Shown here: positions 19,391 through 29,349 of the stretch, piece by piece
Layout of the letters: the number at the start of each line of letters is the position of its first letter
How positions within the stretch are numbered: position 1 is the first letter of the stretch
Assembly (NCBI RefSeq): GCF_003010955.1
Contig: NZ_PGGO01000001.1
Location: 372,001-436,000, forward strand
DNA: 64,000 nucleotides
Direction of reading: 5' to 3'
From: Phyllobacterium brassicacearum
GTDB taxonomy: Bacteria > Pseudomonadota > Alphaproteobacteria > Rhizobiales > Rhizobiaceae
Notes under the pieces: model-generated
The model's input: only the letters and a program-made list of their open reading frames with translations
Told to the model about the DNA's origin: nothing
Database searches by the model: none
Program-made: the position numbers and the translations under genes

Positions 19391-19407
19391 GGTCACAAAT
19401 TGTTACC
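19391..19407. promoter_or_regulatory. Candidate HxlR operator
   Basis: GGTCACAAATTGTTACC, a 17-bp dyad with 7 of 8 arm matches around a central A, midway between the divergent HxlR and FMN reductase genes. It has the same length, centre and end triplets as 11170-11186 near the other HxlR gene. Confidence 0.6.
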
Positions 19408-19432
19408 ACCCCAAGACAAAGGAATTCTGAAC

Positions 19433-19993
19433 ATGGCAAAAGCTAAAATCGGCATCATTGTCGGCAGTACTCGTATCGGCCGATTTGCCGAATTTCCTGC
19501 CAAATGGATCGCTGAACTTGCCGGCAACCGAGGGGACGTCGAGGTCGAGATCATCGATCTGCTCGACTATCCGATGAACTTCTTCGGTGAAGAACGTACG
19601 ACAACAGCACAGAACGAAACCGCGGAGGTATGGAAGAAGAAGCTGCGTGAATTCGACGGGTTCGTTGTTACAGTCGCGGAATATAATCACGGACCGACCG
19701 CGGTTCTGAAGAACGCGATCGACCTGGGTGAATTCACGCAGCGGCCAGTTGGCTTTGTCGGCTATGGCGGCGTGGGCGGAGCTCGCGCGATCGAGCAGCT
19801 TCGTTTGGTATTCGTGGAGATGGGCTCAGCCTCGGTGAAGACTGGCGTGCATATCTCCTACGCAGAATACCTGACCGTAATCAAAGGCGAGAAGAAGCTT
19901 GGCGATTACGCTCACCTTAACGAAGCAGCAACCAATCAACTCGACCAGCTCGTCTGGTGGACGAATGCTTTGAAGGCTGCCCGCGCGGCCTAA
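19433..19993 (+). CDS. NADPH-dependent FMN reductase (quinone/chromate reductase type)
   Basis: A 186-residue flavodoxin-like enzyme starting MAKAKIGIIVGSTRIGRF, whose GSTRIGR loop (about 11-17) binds FMN phosphate. The mid-region GFVVTVAEYNHGPTAVLKNAID holds the PEYN-like flavin-contact motif (here AEYNHG), and VGFVGYGGVGGARAIEQL follows. These proteins reduce quinones, azo compounds or chromate by two electrons. The ATG has GGAAT upstream. It is the first gene after the HxlR-controlled promoter, with a GST 55 bases behind it and a perfect hairpin in between. Confidence 0.92.
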   Translation: MAKAKIGIIVGSTRIGRFAEFPAKWIAELAGNRGDVEVEIIDLLDYPMNFFGEERTTTAQNETAEVWKKKLREFDGFVVTVAEYNHGPTAVLKNAIDLGEFTQRPVGFVGYGGVGGARAIEQLRLVFVEMGSASVKTGVHISYAEYLTVIKGEKKLGDYAHLNEAATNQLDQLVWWTNALKAARAA

Positions 19994-19999
19994 TCGTAC

Positions 20000-20024
20000 G
20001 GAGCGGCTGCTTTGCAGCCGCTCC
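20000..20024 (+). repeat. Intercistronic hairpin between FMN reductase and GST
   Basis: GGAGCGGCTGC-TTT-GCAGCCGCTCC, an 11-bp perfect stem 6 bases past the reductase stop and 24 bases before the GST start. With no clean T-run it may attenuate or stabilise the upstream message rather than fully terminate. Confidence 0.6.
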
Positions 20025-20048
20025 TCTCACTGTTCTGTGGAGGATATC

Positions 20049-20726
20049 ATGCCGTCGCTTACCCTTATCAGCCATCTTCTTTGTCCCTATGTACAACGTG
20101 CAGCCATTGCTCTTGCCGAAAAAGGCGTGACATTCGAGAAGATCTACATCGATCTGCAGCACAAACCGGACTGGTTTCTGAAAATTTCGCCGCTCGGCAA
20201 GGTCCCGCTGCTTCAGGTGCCGCAGGCAGATGGCAGCGAGGCCATCCTGTTCGAAAGTTCCGTGATCGCGGAATATATCGATGAGAGCCAGCCCGGGCGG
20301 CGGCTGCACCCGGAAGACGCACTCACTCGCGCCCGTCATCGCGGCTGGATGGAATATGGCTCCTCGATCCTCTCCGACATCTGGGGCCTGGAAACGACGA
20401 AAGAGGCGAGTGTGTTCGAAGAAAAGCGCAAGGCGCTTGTTGAGAAATTCGGCCGCGTTGAAGACGTGCTGGGCGAGGGCCCGTTCTTCACAGGTGCTAA
20501 ATTCAGTCTCGTTGATGCAGTCTACGCGCCGATCTTCCGGTACTTCGATACTTTCGACGAGATCGTTGATCTTGGCGTGTTCTCCAACTACCCCAAGGTT
20601 CAGGCATGGCGCAAAGCACTTGCTGCACGCCCCAGCGTGAAAGGCGCGGTCACTCCGGAATACCCGCAGCTGCTGCGCGAGTTCATGGAAAGGTACGATG
20701 CCTACATGCTGACTCGGGCAGCCTGA
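20049..20726 (+). CDS. Glutathione S-transferase (CPYV active-site type)
   Basis: A 225-residue GST. The N-terminal thioredoxin-fold domain has CPYVQR at residues 12-17, the glutaredoxin-like motif seen in omega/beta-like and dehydroascorbate-reductase-like GSTs, and the glutathione-binding PLGKVPLL and FESSVIAEYI. The C-terminal helical domain has FFTGAKFSLVDAVYAPIFRYF. GGAGG 7 bases before ATG 20049 fixes the start. It probably performs thiol-transferase or reductase reactions. Cluster with the HxlR regulator and FMN reductase suggests a quinone/electrophile response unit. Confidence 0.93.
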   Translation: MPSLTLISHLLCPYVQRAAIALAEKGVTFEKIYIDLQHKPDWFLKISPLGKVPLLQVPQADGSEAILFESSVIAEYIDESQPGRRLHPEDALTRARHRGWMEYGSSILSDIWGLETTKEASVFEEKRKALVEKFGRVEDVLGEGPFFTGAKFSLVDAVYAPIFRYFDTFDEIVDLGVFSNYPKVQAWRKALAARPSVKGAVTPEYPQLLREFMERYDAYMLTRAA

Positions 20727-20735
20727 TCAGCGACT

Positions 20736-21089
20736 CTATTTGTCTGACCAGACTGCAAGTTCATATCCATCCGGGTCGGCGAAATGAAAGCGCCGACCGC
20801 CAGGAAAAGTAAAGACAGGCTTGACGATCTGTCCTCCAGCTTTCTCGACTTGCCTGAGCGTATCCGCAAGATCGTCAGCAAAGAGGATGATCAGCGGCCC
20901 GCCCGATCCAACTTTACCTTCAGTCGTAAAGCCGCCCTTCAGCCCGCCATCAGAAAATTCACAGTAACTCGGACCGTAATCCGTGAACGTCCAGCCAAAC
21001 GCTTCGCCGTAGAATTGACGGGCGCGTGCGATGTCGCTGACATTGAACTCGATATAATCGATGCGTCTGTCCTTGCCTGAACTGGCCAT
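20736..21089 (-). CDS. VOC-superfamily (glyoxalase/bleomycin resistance-like) protein
   Basis: A 117-residue protein with paired beta-alpha-beta-beta-beta modules: IDYIEFNVSDIARARQFYGEAFGW at the start and GGQIVKPVFTFPGGRRFHFADPDGYELAVW at the end, with the C-terminal glutamate typical of the metal site (ADPDGYELAVW). The start at 21089 has GAGGA a few bases upstream. VOC proteins include isomerases, dioxygenases and binding proteins; nothing here tells which. Translated 8 bases after the SRPBCC gene on the same strand, so the two form an operon; the end is convergent with the GST gene. Confidence 0.85.
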   Translation of the reverse strand: MASSGKDRRIDYIEFNVSDIARARQFYGEAFGWTFTDYGPSYCEFSDGGLKGGFTTEGKVGSGGPLIILFADDLADTLRQVEKAGGQIVKPVFTFPGGRRFHFADPDGYELAVWSDK

Positions 21090-21097
21090 ATCATTCC

Positions 21098-21508
21098 TCA
21101 CTCTATCAGTTGCGCTTCGAGCAGATCCTTGAGCTTTTGCAGGTCGCCCATTACCCATGCGGCATCAGCGGCGAACTTCTCATCATCCATGCCTGGCAGC
21201 CGGAAAAGCGTGAAGATCACCTCGCAGCTTTCGCCGTTGGCAACTGCCCGTAATGGGATATAGACCTCCTCACCGGTTTCGGTGGTTACCCAATGATCAA
21301 GAACGCCTAATTTGTTGGGCGGGGCAAATCTCAGTCTGAGTTTGCCGGCTGGGCCATCTGCCAGCCATTCGTCCCCGGATTTTTGCAAGCCGGATGTCAG
21401 ACCTGACGCCCATTTCGGCAGGTTGTCCGGAACGCTGGCGTAATCGTAGACATCGCGCCAGTTGCGCCCGATGGAAATCTGAAGGGTTCGCGCTTCATGC
21501 GTGGCCAT
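21098..21508 (-). CDS. SRPBCC-fold (START/Bet v1-like) protein
   Basis: A 136-residue protein with the sequence pattern of polyketide cyclase/SRPBCC proteins: LQISIGRNWRDVYDYASVPDNLPKWA at the N-terminus, a central antiparallel sheet (LGVLDHWVTTETGEEVYIPL) and a C-terminal helix (DLQKLKDLLEAQ). Such folds bind hydrophobic ligands; no catalytic residue can be named. Start at ATG 21508 with GGAGGA upstream. It is upstream of and probably co-transcribed with the VOC gene. The 289 bases to the divergent fumC start show no gene or recognisable motif. Confidence 0.75.
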   Translation of the reverse strand: MATHEARTLQISIGRNWRDVYDYASVPDNLPKWASGLTSGLQKSGDEWLADGPAGKLRLRFAPPNKLGVLDHWVTTETGEEVYIPLRAVANGESCEVIFTLFRLPGMDDEKFAADAAWVMGDLQKLKDLLEAQLIE

Positions 21509-21797
21509 GGTTTGTCCTCCCCACAATGCTGAAGACAATTTTATGCGCCTAAAGACTATCTGTCTTGATCAAAAAGGCCAATCAGGCAGCAAATTGTTGT
21601 TCGAGCGTGATCGGACGGCACCGGCAAGAGCCGCGGTCGGGCGCAACATGCGCGTGAAGCAATGTTTGGCCGCACGGTCTATAATCGATTTTATCCTGAA
21701 GGCGAGTGAATTCCACCGGAACATTCCATGCTCGAACCTTGCCTCTGGCAAAGCTTCGCAGTAGTGCTCATGCCAACTCCCAACAGGAAAATACACG

Positions 21798-23189
21798 ATG
21801 AGCTCTACCCGTACCGAAACAGATACTTTTGGTCCCATCGAAGTGGCAGCAGACAAATATTGGGGCGCGCAGACAGAGCGCTCCCTGCATAATTTCAAGA
21901 TTGGCGGCGAGAGGATGCCGATCCCACTGGTGAGAGCTCTTGGCATTGCAAAGCGGGCCGCCGCCGAAACCAATATGGCGCTGGGCAAGCTCGATGAGGT
22001 GATCGGCCGTGCCATCACGGTCGCTGCCGAAGAAGTCATTGAAGGCAAGCTCGATGACCACTTCCCGCTTGTTGTCTGGCAGACGGGTTCGGGCACACAA
22101 TCGAACATGAACGCAAATGAAGTTATCTCCAATCGTGCGATCGAGATGCTCGGCGGAACCAAGGGCTCCAAGAAGCCTGTTCATCCAAATGACCACGTCA
22201 ATATGAGCCAGTCGTCGAATGACACATTCCCGACTGCGATTCATATCGCGACCGCAATTGAGGCAACCGAACGCCTCTATCCTGCGCTGGAGCATCTGAC
22301 TGCAGCCTTGGCCAAGAAGGAAAAGGCGTTTGCCAATATCATCAAGATCGGCCGTACCCACACTCAGGACGCCACACCAGTCACACTGGGCCAGGAATTC
22401 TCCGGCTACCGCGCTGCGCTGGAATTTGCCCGCACGCGTGTTGAACAAGGCCTTGCCGATATCTTCCTGCTGGCGCAGGGCGGTACAGCGGTGGGCACTG
22501 GTCTCAATGCGCCCGTAGGTTTTGACACGGGTTTCGCCGAAGCCGTATCCGATATCACCGGCCTCCCCTTTAAAACTGCCCCGAACAAATTCGAGGCGCT
22601 GGCAAGCCACGGCGCACTCACGAACTTCCACGGTAGCATGAATGCGCTTGCGACTGATCTGTTCAAGATTGCCAATGACATCCGCTTCCTCGGCTCCGGT
22701 CCTCGCTCCGGCCTTGGTGAATTGAAACTGCCCGAAAACGAACCGGGCTCATCGATCATGCCAGGCAAGGTCAACCCGACTCAAGCCGAAGCTCTGACCA
22801 TGGTGGCCGCGCAAGTGTTCGGCAACAACACCACCGTGACCGTTGCTGCCAGCCAAGGCCATTTCGAACTCAATGTATTCAAGCCTGTAGTTGCGCTCAA
22901 TGTTCTCCAGTCGATCCGTATTCTCTCCGATGCCATGGTCTCCTTTGCCGACAATTGCATCGAAGGTATCGAAGCGGATGAAGTTCGTATCAAGGATCTG
23001 CTTGAACGCTCGCTGATGCTTGTGACAGCACTGGCACCGGCGATCGGATATGATAACGCAGCGAAGATTGCCAAGACCGCTCACAAGAATGGCACGACCT
23101 TGCGCGAGGAGGCACTCGCCAGCGGTCATGTCTCGGCCGAGGATTATGATCGCCTTGTTCGACCAGAACGGATGATTGCCCCAGAGTAA
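21798..23189 (+). CDS. fumC: Fumarate hydratase class II
   Basis: Hydrates fumarate to L-malate in the citric acid cycle; cytoplasmic, homotetrameric, free of iron-sulfur clusters. The 463-residue protein opens [26 protein letters not shown], has the substrate-site segments [12 protein letters not shown] and [30 protein letters not shown] with the general-acid histidine, and the superfamily signature [10 protein letters not shown] at 317-326 containing the catalytic serine loop. Length and motifs are those of FumC and not aspartase. Monocistronic in appearance. Confidence 0.98.
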   Translation: MSSTRTETDTFGPIEVAADKYWGAQTERSLHNFKIGGERMPIPLVRALGIAKRAAAETNMALGKLDEVIGRAITVAAEEVIEGKLDDHFPLVVWQTGSGTQSNMNANEVISNRAIEMLGGTKGSKKPVHPNDHVNMSQSSNDTFPTAIHIATAIEATERLYPALEHLTAALAKKEKAFANIIKIGRTHTQDATPVTLGQEFSGYRAALEFARTRVEQGLADIFLLAQGGTAVGTGLNAPVGFDTGFAEAVSDITGLPFKTAPNKFEALASHGALTNFHGSMNALATDLFKIANDIRFLGSGPRSGLGELKLPENEPGSSIMPGKVNPTQAEALTMVAAQVFGNNTTVTVAASQGHFELNVFKPVVALNVLQSIRILSDAMVSFADNCIEGIEADEVRIKDLLERSLMLVTALAPAIGYDNAAKIAKTAHKNGTTLREEALASGHVSAEDYDRLVRPERMIAPE

Positions 23190-23298
23190 CATTGGAAAAT
23201 CATTCTATTGTGAACAATCTGTCGAGAAAATAGTGGCTTTGCTTGACAATCGGATTTAGCTACTAGGCGGTCACAACAAACCCCGGAGAAGTTTTCTT

Positions 23299-23685
23299 AT
23301 GTCCAACAATGCCATTGTTACGCTTGTCAGCCGTATCCTGCTTGCGATCCTGTTCATCCCCGCCGGCTTCGGCAAGCTGACCGCCATTGCGGGCACAGCG
23401 GGCTATTTCGCCTCCAAAGGCCTGCCTCTGCCAACAGTCACGGCTGTCATCGTCGGTCTGGTCGAGCTTCTCGGTGGACTGGCCGTCCTCGTCGGCTTCC
23501 AGACCCGCTATGCTGCGATCCTGTTAGGTCTTTTCACCATTGGCGCGGCATTTGTCGGTCATCTCGTGCCGTTTGATCAGGCCAACCAGATCAACTTCTT
23601 CAAGAACCTCGCCATCGCCGGCGGTTTCTTCGTTCTTGCCCAGCACGGCGCGGGTGCACTTTCGATCGACGCCAAGCGCGGCTGA
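23299..23685 (+). CDS. DoxX family membrane protein
   Basis: A 128-residue integral membrane protein with four hydrophobic segments (about 7-27, 46-66, 69-88 and 98-118) and the DoxX pattern: SRILLAILFIPAGFGKLTAIAGTAGYFASKGLP, then VELLGGLAVLVGFQTRYAAILLG. GGAGAAG precedes the ATG. DoxX proteins are linked to thiosulfate oxidation in archaea and to oxidoreductase complexes with SodA/SseA in mycobacteria, but for most members the role is unknown. Stands alone, ended by a bidirectional terminator. Confidence 0.88.
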   Translation: MSNNAIVTLVSRILLAILFIPAGFGKLTAIAGTAGYFASKGLPLPTVTAVIVGLVELLGGLAVLVGFQTRYAAILLGLFTIGAAFVGHLVPFDQANQINFFKNLAIAGGFFVLAQHGAGALSIDAKRG

Positions 23686-23703
23686 TCGACGTTATACCGA
23701 TAG

Positions 23704-23732
23704 AAAAAAGGCCGCTCTATGCGGCCTTTTTT
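23704..23732. terminator. Bidirectional terminator between doxX-like gene and msrA
   Basis: GGCCGC (23710-23715) and GCGGCC (23721-23726) with loop TCTAT, flanked by A6 and T6. It serves the DoxX gene on the plus strand and msrA on the minus strand. Confidence 0.92.
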
Positions 23733-23743
23733 GTTTCAGCGAT

Positions 23744-24433
23744 TCAGTTCGAAGCCTTCGCCTGGCCGACTAGAAGTGGCTTTGCCCGGTAGTCCTTGGG
23801 AAACAGCTTGCTCAGGTTCTCGATCTTGGGCAGATCATAGTAGGCGATATAGGGCTGCGATGGATGGATCGTCGCATAGTCCTGGTGATAGGCTTCGGCC
23901 GGGTAGAACTTCTCCAGCGACGAGACTGTTGTGACAATCGGTTTCGAGTAGGCCTTGGCCTTGCCGATCTGCGCTATATAGGCCTTGGCGATTTCTGCCT
24001 GCTCTGCGCTGGTCGTGAAAATGGCCGATCGGTATTGTGTCCCGGAATCCGGGCCCTGCCGGTTCAATTCGGTTGGATTGTGGACAACCGAGAAATAGAC
24101 CTGCAGTATCTTCCCGAGGCTGACGACCGTCGGATCGAAGGTCACTTCGACTGACTCGGCATGACCAGTATCGCCGCCAGTTACGGCGTCATAGTTTGCT
24201 GTTTGCTTATTGCCGCCCGAATAGCCGGACACCGCGCTGGTTACGCCCTTCATGTGCTGGTAAACGCCCTGGACACCCCAGAAGCAGCCGCCCGCAAGAA
24301 CGACGGTTTGGGACTTTGCCGACGTTTTCTGATCGAGTGCAGGCGGCGGGACTATGGTGACCGTTTCGCCGGCAAGTGCGAGGCCCGGAGGCAGCATGAT
24401 GCTTGCAGCGATCAATAGGTGATGAAGTTTCAT
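23744..24433 (-). CDS. msrA: Exported peptide methionine-(S)-sulfoxide reductase
   Basis: Reduces the S-epimer of methionine sulfoxide in proteins and free methionine. The 229-residue form starts at ATG 24433 (AAGGAT upstream) and has a signal peptide (LLIAASIMLPPGLALAGE, cleavage near residue 21), so it acts in the periplasm. Catalytic Cys50 is in GGCFWG, with GYSGG and the GHAESVEVTFDP segment and the EKFYPAEAYHQDY motif following. It is 17 bases downstream of an exported MsrB, giving a two-gene periplasmic repair unit for both sulfoxide epimers. No C-terminal fusion is present. Confidence 0.95.
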   Translation of the reverse strand: MKLHHLLIAASIMLPPGLALAGETVTIVPPPALDQKTSAKSQTVVLAGGCFWGVQGVYQHMKGVTSAVSGYSGGNKQTANYDAVTGGDTGHAESVEVTFDPTVVSLGKILQVYFSVVHNPTELNRQGPDSGTQYRSAIFTTSAEQAEIAKAYIAQIGKAKAYSKPIVTTVSSLEKFYPAEAYHQDYATIHPSQPYIAYYDLPKIENLSKLFPKDYRAKPLLVGQAKASN

Positions 24434-24450
24434 AGGGATATCCTTTGAGC

Positions 24451-24945
24451 TCAGGCTGCTGCCGGTTTGAATTTCAGGGCGACGCCGTTCATACAATAGC
24501 GCAGACCGGTGGGTTTCGGCCCGTCGTCGAAGACGTGACCGAGGTGACCGCCGCAGCGATGGCATTCGACCGCCGTGCGCGTCATGCCAAATGAATTGTC
24601 TGATATTTCGATGACCGAGCCCTTGATGGGCAACCAGAAGCTTGGCCACCCCGTGCCACTCTCGAATTTGGTGTCTGAATCAAACAGCGGCAAATCGCAG
24701 CCAGCGCAGGCAAATGTGCCCTTGCGCTTCTCATGGTTGAGCGGGCTGGTGAATGGCCTCTCGGTGCCTTCCTCGCGCAACACATGATATTGCTCCGGAG
24801 TTAGCAGCTTCTTCCACTCGGCGTCAGTGTGCTCGACTTCAAAAGTACCTGCCGCACGGGCGGTCGGCGCTTCTGCAAACCGCGTCGCCACGAATGCGCC
24901 AAGCCCTGCCAACACACCGCCAAAGAGCGTTCGACGTGTCATCAT
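24451..24945 (-). CDS. msrB: Exported peptide methionine-(R)-sulfoxide reductase
   Basis: Reduces the R-epimer of methionine sulfoxide. The 164-residue protein has zinc ligands Cys80, Cys83, Cys128 and Cys131 (FACAGC and ECHRC) and catalytic Cys151 in RYCMNG. The N-terminus [20 protein letters not shown] has a twin arginine and a hydrophobic stretch ending near ARAAG, like a Tat signal, suggesting export in a folded, zinc-loaded state. Operon with msrA. The electron donor in the periplasm is not encoded here. Confidence 0.94.
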   Translation of the reverse strand: MMTRRTLFGGVLAGLGAFVATRFAEAPTARAAGTFEVEHTDAEWKKLLTPEQYHVLREEGTERPFTSPLNHEKRKGTFACAGCDLPLFDSDTKFESGTGWPSFWLPIKGSVIEISDNSFGMTRTAVECHRCGGHLGHVFDDGPKPTGLRYCMNGVALKFKPAAA

Positions 24946-25060
24946 GACTAATCTCCCAACGTGATTATACCGAACTTCTTCCGGTCTTCCGCAGGGAAAT
25001 ACGTATGGTCCGCCGCAAAGGTTACAGAACCGGCCCTACATCACATAGAGTTGATAGGGA

Positions 25061-25756
25061 TCAGCCTGCCAATGCGGCCTTGATACGCCGGGTGAGCTCT
25101 TCAACCGCCTTGATGTCCGCTGTGTCGCGAGACGAAACGAGACACGCTTGCGACTTCAGGATCACTCCGTCGTCCAGCACCTTGAGATGATTGGCGTGCA
25201 GCGTCGAGCCTGTCGAGGTGATATCGACAATAATGTCGGCGGAGCCGGAGGCCGGAGCACCCTCGGTCGCACCCAGGCTCTCGACAATGCGATAGACTTG
25301 GATGCCATGCATCTGCGAGAAGAACTGCTGCGTCAGTCGCCAGTATTTGGTGGCGATGCGCAAGCGACGGCCGTGGCGTTGGCGGAAATCGGCGGCAACG
25401 TCGTCGAGATCCGCCATCGTCGACACATCGTACCAAACCTCCGGTACAGCAACGACAACGTCCGCATGACCAAAGCCTAGCTGGGCCTCAATCTGCACCC
25501 GTTCGTCAGCGGAAGACAGGGTTTCGCGGATCAGGTCTTCGCCTGTCACCCCGAGATCAACGCTGCCGTAGCCAAGCTCACGGGCGATCTCCGAGGCGGA
25601 AAGAAACAGGATGTCGATCTGGCTTTCGCCCTTTACTTGTGCCCGATAGTTGCGCTGGTCCTTGGGAAGGATCACGCTCAGCCCGGCATTCTTTAGGACT
25701 CCAAGCGCCTCCTCCTTGAGACGGCCCTTGGAAGGGAGCGCTAAGGTGATTGTCAT
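25061..25756 (-). CDS. hisG: ATP phosphoribosyltransferase, short form
   Basis: First step of histidine synthesis: ATP and PRPP to phosphoribosyl-ATP. At 231 residues it is the short form, which lacks the C-terminal regulatory domain and needs HisZ for activity and histidine feedback. Features: [13 protein letters not shown] at the N-terminus, [24 protein letters not shown], and the PRPP-binding loop [24 protein letters not shown] segment ([15 protein letters not shown]). Its ATG overlaps the hisZ stop by 4 bases (ATGA), so production of the two partners is coupled. Last gene of hisS-hisZ-hisG. Confidence 0.97.
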   Translation of the reverse strand: MTITLALPSKGRLKEEALGVLKNAGLSVILPKDQRNYRAQVKGESQIDILFLSASEIARELGYGSVDLGVTGEDLIRETLSSADERVQIEAQLGFGHADVVVAVPEVWYDVSTMADLDDVAADFRQRHGRRLRIATKYWRLTQQFFSQMHGIQVYRIVESLGATEGAPASGSADIIVDITSTGSTLHANHLKVLDDGVILKSQACLVSSRDTADIKAVEELTRRIKAALAG

Positions 25757-26883
25757 TGCGCATCTCCGGCAATCTGCTCAAGCCGGTCGAGCCAGATGGA
25801 AAAACCGACGCCCGGAATTGAGCCCATGGCGCCGAGCATGGTCAGCAGCCGGTCGTAGCGCCCGCCGCCAACGATAGCGCCCAGTTCGGGATGTTCCAGC
25901 GCGCGGGTCTCGTAAACCAGCCCGGTGTAGTAGTCGAGCGGGCGGCCGAAGGCAGCGTCGTAAACAATGGTTTCATGCCCGATGCCAGCTTCGATGACAG
26001 AAGCTGCGCGCGCCTCGAACTGCTCGAGTGCCGGACCGAGGTCAAACTCGTTGGCACGCGCAAAGGCAAGCAGTTGTCCGGCAGCCGTTTGAAGTGGTAC
26101 CCGGATGGCAAGGAAGGTTTCCAGGGCAGAGAATGCCTTGCCCGGCAACTTAACGGAGGCCAGTGCGGCCTTCTCGATCAAGCGGCGCGCGATCTCGATC
26201 GGCGCACGCCCTGCGCCCGGCGAAATGCCGGCCGCCTGCATATCCTGTTCAAGTTCTATGGCGAGCTTTGCTTCATCACTCTTTGCCACGAGTGTGGCGA
26301 GACGATCGGGCAGCGCACTATTTTGACGGTCTGAAGAAAGATCTGCCAGCAATGCCTTCAATTGTCCGGGATTGCCGAAGGCGCGCGCCAGCTTCTTCTG
26401 CCAGCCTCGCGGCAGCCCGAGTGCCGCCAGCACGGCTTCAAAAATGGCCTGATCACCGAGCAAGGTCTCGAGCTCCGCATGCGGTGCGACAAGGCGGATT
26501 GCCGCCAGCGCGTCGGCCAGCGAACGCGAGTCGGCTCTGGCCCGGTTGGCATCGCCGAGATCCTCGATGCCGGCCTGGAAGAATTCATTGCCACCCTCGC
26601 GACGCTGGCGGAATACTTCACCGAGATAGGCATATCGCTTCGGCGTCGCAGCATTCAGCTCGATGTGGTTGCGGCAGACCGGGATGGTAAACTCCGGCCG
26701 CAGGCACAGGCTAGTCCCATTCTCGTTTTCAGTAAGGAAGATGCGGCGACGCAGGTCCTCACCGGCCATGTCGAGGAATTGATCGGCAGGCTGTATGACC
26801 GGGATGTCGACAAGCTCCGCATCCCGACCTGAAATCAGCGCGGCGAGTTCAGCAGAAAAGGCGGGAGCGCGAGAGCCGGTCAT
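25753..26883 (-). CDS. hisZ: ATP phosphoribosyltransferase regulatory subunit
   Basis: A catalytically inactive paralogue of histidyl-tRNA synthetase that assembles with short HisG and carries histidine regulation. The 376-residue chain keeps class II synthetase landmarks: [14 protein letters not shown] (motif 2 region), [12 protein letters not shown], and near the end [24 protein letters not shown], but no anticodon-binding domain. It follows hisS by 6 bases. The hisS-hisZ-hisG order is common in the rhizobial group and supports the assignment over a second tRNA synthetase. Confidence 0.95.
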   Translation of the reverse strand: MTGSRAPAFSAELAALISGRDAELVDIPVIQPADQFLDMAGEDLRRRIFLTENENGTSLCLRPEFTIPVCRNHIELNAATPKRYAYLGEVFRQRREGGNEFFQAGIEDLGDANRARADSRSLADALAAIRLVAPHAELETLLGDQAIFEAVLAALGLPRGWQKKLARAFGNPGQLKALLADLSSDRQNSALPDRLATLVAKSDEAKLAIELEQDMQAAGISPGAGRAPIEIARRLIEKAALASVKLPGKAFSALETFLAIRVPLQTAAGQLLAFARANEFDLGPALEQFEARAASVIEAGIGHETIVYDAAFGRPLDYYTGLVYETRALEHPELGAIVGGGRYDRLLTMLGAMGSIPGVGFSIWLDRLEQIAGDAQ

Positions 26884-26889
26884 CAGCGG

Positions 26890-28404
26890 TTACACGGTCT
26901 TCGAGGCATTGGCGCGGTCCTCGGCCTGCGCCTCAAGTATCTTGCGTACTTCGGCGACGAGGTCGATCTCCTTGACGGTGATCTGCGCCGGGCGACTTTC
27001 GCGCCAGGTCACATTGTCCTCGATTTCCGCTGCGAGGCGAGCGCCTTCGATCAGATCCTTGATCTGCACCTCGCCATTGTCACGCTCCTGCGAGCCCTGG
27101 ATGACAACGCAAGGGGCGCCGCGGCGATCGGCGTACTTCATCTGTGGCTTCATGCCCGAACCGCCAAGATACATCTCTGCACGAATACCCGCTTGCCGCA
27201 GGTTTGAAACCATCGCCTGGTAGCGGCCGAGGCTGGTCGTATCCCGGTCCATGACCAGGATGACGACCGGTCCGATATTGTCGGACGTATCCAGCTTGCC
27301 GAGGTTCTTAAGCGCCGTCATCAAACGGGATACGCCAATCGAAATTCCGGTCGCAGGCACAGGCTCCCCGCGGAAGCGTGAAACAAGGCCGTCGTAGCGT
27401 CCACCGCCGCCAACCGAGCCAAAGACAACGCTTTCGCCCTTTTCATTGGTGACGTCGAAGGTCAGTTCAGCTTCAAAGACCGGGCCTGTGTAGTATTCGA
27501 GACCGCGAACAACCGAGGGGTCGATCTTGACGCGGCCCTCATAGCCGGCGGCCGAACACAGCGCTTCGATCGTAGCGAGTTCTGCAACGCCCTCAGTGCC
27601 CTTTTCGTTGCCAGCGATGACACTCTGCAGATTGGCAATGGTTTCGCCGCCCGAAGTACCACCGGCAGATGTAAAATCCAAAACCTGCTTGATGGCAGCT
27701 TCATTGAGGCCTGCGCCCTTGGTGAAATCGCCGCTTTCATCGAGGCGGCCCTTGCCGAGCAATTCGCGGACACCTTCGACCCCGAACTTGTCGAGCTTGT
27801 CGATGGCACGCAGCACGTTCAGGCGCTGTCCGGCATTTTCGTCTCCGTCAAGGCCAATGGCATCAAGCACGCCGTCCAAAACTTTGCGGTTGTTGACGCG
27901 TATAACGTAATCGCCGCGCTTGATTCCCAGCGCTTCCATCACATCGGCCATCATCATGCACATTTCAGCGTCCGCCGAGACGGATGGGGCACCGACTGTG
28001 TCAGCGTCGAACTGCATGAACTGGCGGAAGCGGCCGGGACCCGGCTTCTCGTTGCGAAACACCCAGCCGGCGCGATAACTGCGATAAGGCTTCGGGATGC
28101 TTTCGAAATTCTCGGCGACAAACCGCGCCAGCGGTGCGGTCAGGTCGTAGCGCAGCGACAACCACTGCTCGTCATCGTCCTGGAAGGAAAAAACGCCTTC
28201 GTTCGGCCGATCCTGATCCGGCAGGAACTTTCCCAATGCATCCGTGTATTCGATAAGCGGCGTTTCGACAGGCTCGAAGCCATAGAGTTCATAGACCTTG
28301 CGGATTTCAGCCATCATCCTTTCGGCAGCGCGCAGATCGTCCGGCGCACGGTCTGTGAGCCCGCGCGGCAGCCGCGCCTTTATCCTGTCTGCCTTCGTTG
28401 CCAT
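26890..28404 (-). CDS. hisS: Histidyl-tRNA synthetase
   Basis: Class II synthetase joining histidine to tRNA-His. The 504-residue alphaproteobacterial form has [20 protein letters not shown] at the start, motif 2 with [20 protein letters not shown] and MQFDADTVG, the histidine-specific [11 protein letters not shown], and motif 3 [14 protein letters not shown] with [10 protein letters not shown]-terminal anticodon-binding domain ([33 protein letters not shown]) follows, then an extension of about 70 residues. Leading gene of the hisSZG operon. Confidence 0.97.
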   Translation of the reverse strand: MATKADRIKARLPRGLTDRAPDDLRAAERMMAEIRKVYELYGFEPVETPLIEYTDALGKFLPDQDRPNEGVFSFQDDDEQWLSLRYDLTAPLARFVAENFESIPKPYRSYRAGWVFRNEKPGPGRFRQFMQFDADTVGAPSVSADAEMCMMMADVMEALGIKRGDYVIRVNNRKVLDGVLDAIGLDGDENAGQRLNVLRAIDKLDKFGVEGVRELLGKGRLDESGDFTKGAGLNEAAIKQVLDFTSAGGTSGGETIANLQSVIAGNEKGTEGVAELATIEALCSAAGYEGRVKIDPSVVRGLEYYTGPVFEAELTFDVTNEKGESVVFGSVGGGGRYDGLVSRFRGEPVPATGISIGVSRLMTALKNLGKLDTSDNIGPVVILVMDRDTTSLGRYQAMVSNLRQAGIRAEMYLGGSGMKPQMKYADRRGAPCVVIQGSQERDNGEVQIKDLIEGARLAAEIEDNVTWRESRPAQITVKEIDLVAEVRKILEAQAEDRANASKTV

Positions 28405-28513
28405 GATGATGATCCAAACCTTTGAAAAACTAGCGATTGCCGGAGCGCGTTTGCTCTAGCTTATCAAGGCTTCAAGGGCAAGGATTGATGATCCTGATGA
28501 AGGATACTCCACT

Positions 28514-29170
28514 CTATGAAGCCGGGACCGGTCGTTTGAACCTGGCGCGCAGACGCTCGATCTCCTCGCGGCATTTGCAGCCCTCAATGTGGTCATTGAC
28601 CAAACCCATCGCTTGCATATGCGCATACATCGTCGTGGGGCCGACAAAGCTCCAACCACGCCTCTTCAAATCCTTCGACAGGCGGATCGAGGTCGGCGAC
28701 GTTGGATTGGCGATCAGCGTCGGATAGTCGACGATCTTCGGGCGCTCGTCTGCCGGCGGCTCGAACTGCCAGAAATAGGCGGCAAGCGACCCGGTTTCCT
28801 TGACGAGCTCAATGGCATGCTTGGCGTTATTGATGGCGGAATTGATCTTGCCGCGATGACGGATAATGCCGGCATCGGCAAGCAGTCGATCCACGTCCTT
28901 CTCACCGTAGCGGGCGATGCGATGATAATCGAAGCCATCGAATGCCTTGCGGAAATTCTCGCGCTTGCGAAGGATCGTCAGCCAGGACAGCCCCGACTGA
29001 AATCCTTCGAGGCAGATTTTCTCGAAGAGCCGGGTGTCGTCGGTGACAGGCCTGCCCCATTCGTAGTCGTGATAATGGACATATTCCGGCAAGGTTCCGG
29101 GCCAGAAACAACGGTTGTCACCATCTTCGCCGGCGATCAGGCCGGTCTTGACCGGAGTATCATCTTGCAT
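28514..29170 (-). CDS. tag: DNA-3-methyladenine glycosylase I
   Basis: Base-excision repair enzyme removing 3-methyladenine from alkylated DNA. The 218-residue protein shows the Tag zinc snap: Cys21 and His34 (CFWPG... YVHYHDYEWG, spacing 13 as in the E. coli enzyme) and His/Cys of the C-terminal NDHIEGCKCR, four residues apart. The helix-hairpin region GFQSGLSWLTILRKRENFRKAF and the catalytic-pocket WSFVGPTTMYAHMQA are also present. Single gene, 109 bases downstream of nothing on its own strand but tail-to-head with hisS; no Ada-type operator was recognised. Confidence 0.96.
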   Translation of the reverse strand: MQDDTPVKTGLIAGEDGDNRCFWPGTLPEYVHYHDYEWGRPVTDDTRLFEKICLEGFQSGLSWLTILRKRENFRKAFDGFDYHRIARYGEKDVDRLLADAGIIRHRGKINSAINNAKHAIELVKETGSLAAYFWQFEPPADERPKIVDYPTLIANPTSPTSIRLSKDLKRRGWSFVGPTTMYAHMQAMGLVNDHIEGCKCREEIERLRARFKRPVPAS

Positions 29171-29349
29171 GTCGCCACCCTTTTCCCATCGTTAACCAGA
29201 TTTGCAAACCTGCCGGTAACCACACCAAATAGTTTCGGCAATGAATCGCATTTTATTGATCCTGATTCACTTTTTTCTACCTCAGCACAGGCAAACTCAA
29301 TCCGAAAACTGACAAACCCTGTCAGCAGCGTGCGCTGAGAACAATACAG

